From contig CAYLZW010000230.1 in assembly GCA_964388085.1 (NCBI GenBank), positions 1 to 9,618 on the forward strand: a stretch of 9,618 nucleotides of DNA. Reading direction: 5' to 3'. Both the position numbers and the translations under genes were made by a program. The notes beneath the pieces were generated by a model. That model was given only the letters and a program-made list of their open reading frames with translations. It was not told where the DNA came from and searched no databases. The DNA is from CAYLZW01 sp964388085. GTDB lineage: Bacteria; Myxococcota; UBA727; CAYLZW01. Of this stretch, positions 7,816-9,618 are shown piece by piece. Numbering within the stretch: the first letter of the stretch is position 1; each line of letters begins with the position of its first letter.

Positions 7816-8778
7816 ATGATCGTCGCGGAAGGCATCTCGAAGTTCTACGGCGCGCGGCAGGCCCTCGACGGGCTCTCGTTCAGCATCGACAAGGGCGAGG
7901 TCGTCGGCTTCCTCGGCCTGAACGGCGCCGGCAAGACGACGGTGCTCAAGATCCTCAGCGGGCTGCTGTTGCCCTCGTCGGGTCGCGTGCTGGTAGACGG
8001 TATCGACGGCCTCGAGTCGCCGCGTGAGCTGCGGCGGCGCATCGGCTTCCTGCCGGATCGCCCGCCGCTCTATGGCGACATGACCGTCCGACAGATGCTG
8101 CGCTACGCCGGTCGCTTGAACGGCGTCAGCCAGTCGCGCATCGAGCGGCGCGTGGATGAGGTGCTCGAGCTCGCGGACCTCGCGCACGTCGACAGCGACC
8201 TCGTCGACTGGTTGAGCCACGGCTATCGCCAGCGGGTGGGCATCGCGCAGACCATCGTGCACGAGCCGGCGCTGGTCATCCTCGACGAGCCCATCGGCGG
8301 CCTCGACCCCGAGCAGATCGTCGGCATGCGCTCGCTCATCCGCGGCCTCGCCGAGAAGCACACGGTGCTGCTCTCGAGCCACATCCTCGGCGAGATCTCG
8401 CAGACCTGCGACCGGCTGCTCGTGCTGAACCAGGGGCGCATCGTCGCGCAGGGCGCCGAGAAGGAGCTGGTGCGCGGCGCCGTCAGCGACGTCGTCGACG
8501 TCACCGTGCGCGGCGAGGCCGAGGCCGCACAGGCCGCGCTGCGCTCCCTCCCGGGCGTGAGCGAGCTCGAGGTGCTCGCCGTCGATGGTGACATCGTGCG
8601 CCTGCGCGTGACCGCGAAGGGCGAGGCGGCGCGCGAGGGCGTCGTCAAGGCGCTCATCGACAACGGGCTCGGTGTGCACCGCGTGGTCGACGCCGGCGGT
8701 GGGCTCGAGTCCGTGTTCCTGAAGCTGACGCGCCCCGGCGTCGGCGACGTCCGCCAGGTCTCCGGAGGGGACGCATGA
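7816..8778 (+). CDS. ABC transporter ATP-binding protein, GldA-like (ABC-2 type)
   Basis: The cytoplasmic ATPase of an ABC-2 exporter, 320 residues. It has Walker A GLNGAGKT (34-41), signature LSHGYRQR (133-140), Walker B LVILDEP (153-159), D-loop GGLDP (161-165) and H-loop His189 in SSHIL. The Q-loop position reads FLPDRPPLYGDMT (78-90), with Asp81 where Gln or Glu is usual. The LSxGYRQRVG signature resembles GldA-type ATPases of the gliding and NosF/CcmA-like group. Residues from about 220 form the extra C-terminal domain common in ABC-2 ATPases (VDVTVRGE..., VLAVDGDIVRLRV, GLESVFLKLT). AGGGG precedes the ATG by seven bases. The stop overlaps the permease start as ATGA. The substrate is unknown; a gliding role should not be assumed, as such operons are found in non-gliding bacteria. 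Confidence 0.93.
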   Translation: MIVAEGISKFYGARQALDGLSFSIDKGEVVGFLGLNGAGKTTVLKILSGLLLPSSGRVLVDGIDGLESPRELRRRIGFLPDRPPLYGDMTVRQMLRYAGRLNGVSQSRIERRVDEVLELADLAHVDSDLVDWLSHGYRQRVGIAQTIVHEPALVILDEPIGGLDPEQIVGMRSLIRGLAEKHTVLLSSHILGEISQTCDRLLVLNQGRIVAQGAEKELVRGAVSDVVDVTVRGEAEAAQAALRSLPGVSELEVLAVDGDIVRLRVTAKGEAAREGVVKALIDNGLGVHRVVDAGGGLESVFLKLTRPGVGDVRQVSGGDA

Positions 8779-9500
8779 TCAGCATCTGGCTCATCGCGCG
8801 GCGCGAGCTGCACTCGTTCGTGCTCTCGCCGCTCGGTTACATCATCATCGCGGCCGTCCTGTTCCTGCATGGCCTGTGGTTCAACACCGTCGTCATGTCG
8901 GGCGAGCAGCGCTCGAGCGAGGTGCTCGAGGGCTTCTTCTTCCACTCGTCGGGCTTCGTGGCCGTCGTCGCGGTGCTGCTCAGCATGCGCCTGTTCGCCG
9001 AGGAGAAGCAGAACGGCACCATCGTGCTCTTGCAGACCTCTCCCGCCAGCGAGTGGGAGATCGTGCTCGGCAAGTTCCTCGGCGCCCTCGTCTTCCTGTG
9101 CGCCTACCTCGTGCTGACGGGCTTCATGCCGCTGCTCATCGCCGTGAACGGCAAGGTGACGCTCGGCCACCTCGTGTCGGGCTACTTCGGGCTCGTGCTG
9201 CTCGGCGGGGTCGTGCTGGCCATCGGCGCCTTCGGCTCGAGCATGGTGAAGAGCCAGCTGCTCGCGGCCGTGCTCGGCGGCGTCATGGTGATGGCGCTGT
9301 TCGTCGCCTGGATGATCGCGCGCAAGGTCGAGGGCGACGTCGGTGACGTCGTCGGCTACCTCGACCTCATGGACAAGCACTACCGCTCGTTCTCGCGCGG
9401 CGTGCTGAAGTCCTCCACCATCGTCTACTACCTCTCGCTGACCTACGCGGCGCTGCTCGCCGCCGTCTCAGTGCTCAGCGCGCGCCGCTGGAGGGGCTGA
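8775..9500 (+). CDS. ABC-2 type permease, GldF-like
   Basis: The membrane subunit of the exporter, 241 residues with six predicted helices near 20-38, 57-75, 98-122, 137-156, 162-182 and 215-235. After helix 2 it carries the block MRLFAEEKQNGTIVLLQTSP (71-90) and then IVLGKFLGALVFL, the conserved cytoplasmic loop of ABC-2/GldF permeases that contacts the ATPase. The N-terminus IARRELHSFVLSPLGYI is also typical. The ATG overlaps the ATPase stop (ATGA), with GGAGGGG four bases upstream, so the two are translationally coupled. The loop at 183-214 (VEGDVGDVVGYLDLMDKHYRSFSRG) matches the usual extracytoplasmic segment before the last helix of GldF-like proteins. The stop overlaps the next gene as TGATG. 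Confidence 0.92.
   Translation: MISIWLIARRELHSFVLSPLGYIIIAAVLFLHGLWFNTVVMSGEQRSSEVLEGFFFHSSGFVAVVAVLLSMRLFAEEKQNGTIVLLQTSPASEWEIVLGKFLGALVFLCAYLVLTGFMPLLIAVNGKVTLGHLVSGYFGLVLLGGVVLAIGAFGSSMVKSQLLAAVLGGVMVMALFVAWMIARKVEGDVGDVVGYLDLMDKHYRSFSRGVLKSSTIVYYLSLTYAALLAAVSVLSARRWRG
9490..9496 (+). promoter_or_regulatory. Shine-Dalgarno site for the right-edge gene
   Basis: GGAGGGG inside the last codons of the permease gene lies three bases before the ATG at 9500. It supports the start of the truncated third gene of the operon. Confidence 0.55.
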
Positions 9501-9618
9501 TGACCGACGCCGCAGGCCACGATCCCGAGCGCGAACCCCACGAAGAGCCGCGACGAGAGCGGGCGGCGCTGAAGCGGGCGCTCTCGCCGCTGCCGAGCCG
9601 CCTCGTCTTCCTCTCGCT
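9500..9618 (+). CDS. Start of the third gene of the ABC operon, possibly GldG-like (runs off the right edge)
   Basis: 39 codons are visible. The N-terminus is very charged (MTDAAGHDPEREPHEEPRRE) and then becomes basic and more hydrophobic (ALKRALSPLPSRLVFLS), as if leading into a first membrane segment. It overlaps the permease stop by one base (TGATG) and has a strong ribosome site. In operons of this kind, the gene after the GldA/GldF pair usually encodes a large auxiliary protein (GldG / ABC_transp_aux) with a membrane anchor and extracytoplasmic domain. That identity is inferred from order only; too little sequence is present to confirm it. Confidence 0.6.
   Translation, partial: MTDAAGHDPEREPHEEPRRERAALKRALSPLPSRLVFLS

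Noticed and set aside
7660..8679. Minus-strand 339-residue open frame opposite the ABC ATPase
   Set aside because: Antisense to an ATPase with all expected motifs; composition is His/Asp/Leu-rich shadow.
7816..9618. Gliding-motility function for the ABC operon
   Set aside because: Sequence resembles GldA/GldF, but such ABC-2 operons are widespread in non-gliding bacteria, so the substrate and role are left open.

Overview
The window is very GC-rich, with strong G/C preference at third codon positions, tightly packed genes and long spurious open frames opposite the real genes. It encodes a lipoprotein of a style common in myxobacteria and their relatives: lipobox, short Cys-rich motif, long Asp-Ala-Gly linker, then a LamG-like domain. 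Together these suggest Myxococcota (a Polyangia/Sandaracinaceae-type genome). This placement is inferred from style; there is no marker gene to prove it.

Layout. Seven genes lie on the minus strand between positions 1 and 7684, and three lie on the plus strand from 7816 to the right edge. They diverge from a spacer of about 130 bp. Reading leftward from the spacer, the minus-strand genes are: mtnB (methylthioribulose-1-phosphate dehydratase, methionine salvage); a surface lipoprotein with DUF2341-like and LamG-like parts, only 8 nt behind mtnB; a 130-nt gap; an OPT-family transporter; a two-membrane-segment protein that overlaps the transporter in an ATGA start/stop; manA (class I mannose-6-phosphate isomerase); aat (leucyl/phenylalanyl-tRNA-protein transferase); and, after a 164-nt gap with hairpins and a possible promoter, the 5' part of an unrecognised gene that runs off the left edge. 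The OPT gene, its partner, manA and aat have gaps of -4, 15 and 17 nt and look like one transcription unit.

Rightward from the spacer are an ABC-2 type ATPase resembling GldA, its six-helix permease resembling GldF (ATGA overlap), and the first 39 codons of a third gene (TGATG overlap) whose position fits a GldG-like auxiliary subunit. These three should form one exporter complex.

Functionally the window is mostly housekeeping and transport. I found no CRISPR array, tRNA, rRNA, insertion sequence, phage gene or defence system, and no clear undescribed system. The points most worth a second look are the coupled partner of the OPT transporter, the pairing of mtnB with a surface lipoprotein, a possible leaderless start for mtnB, and the unrecognised gene at the left edge.
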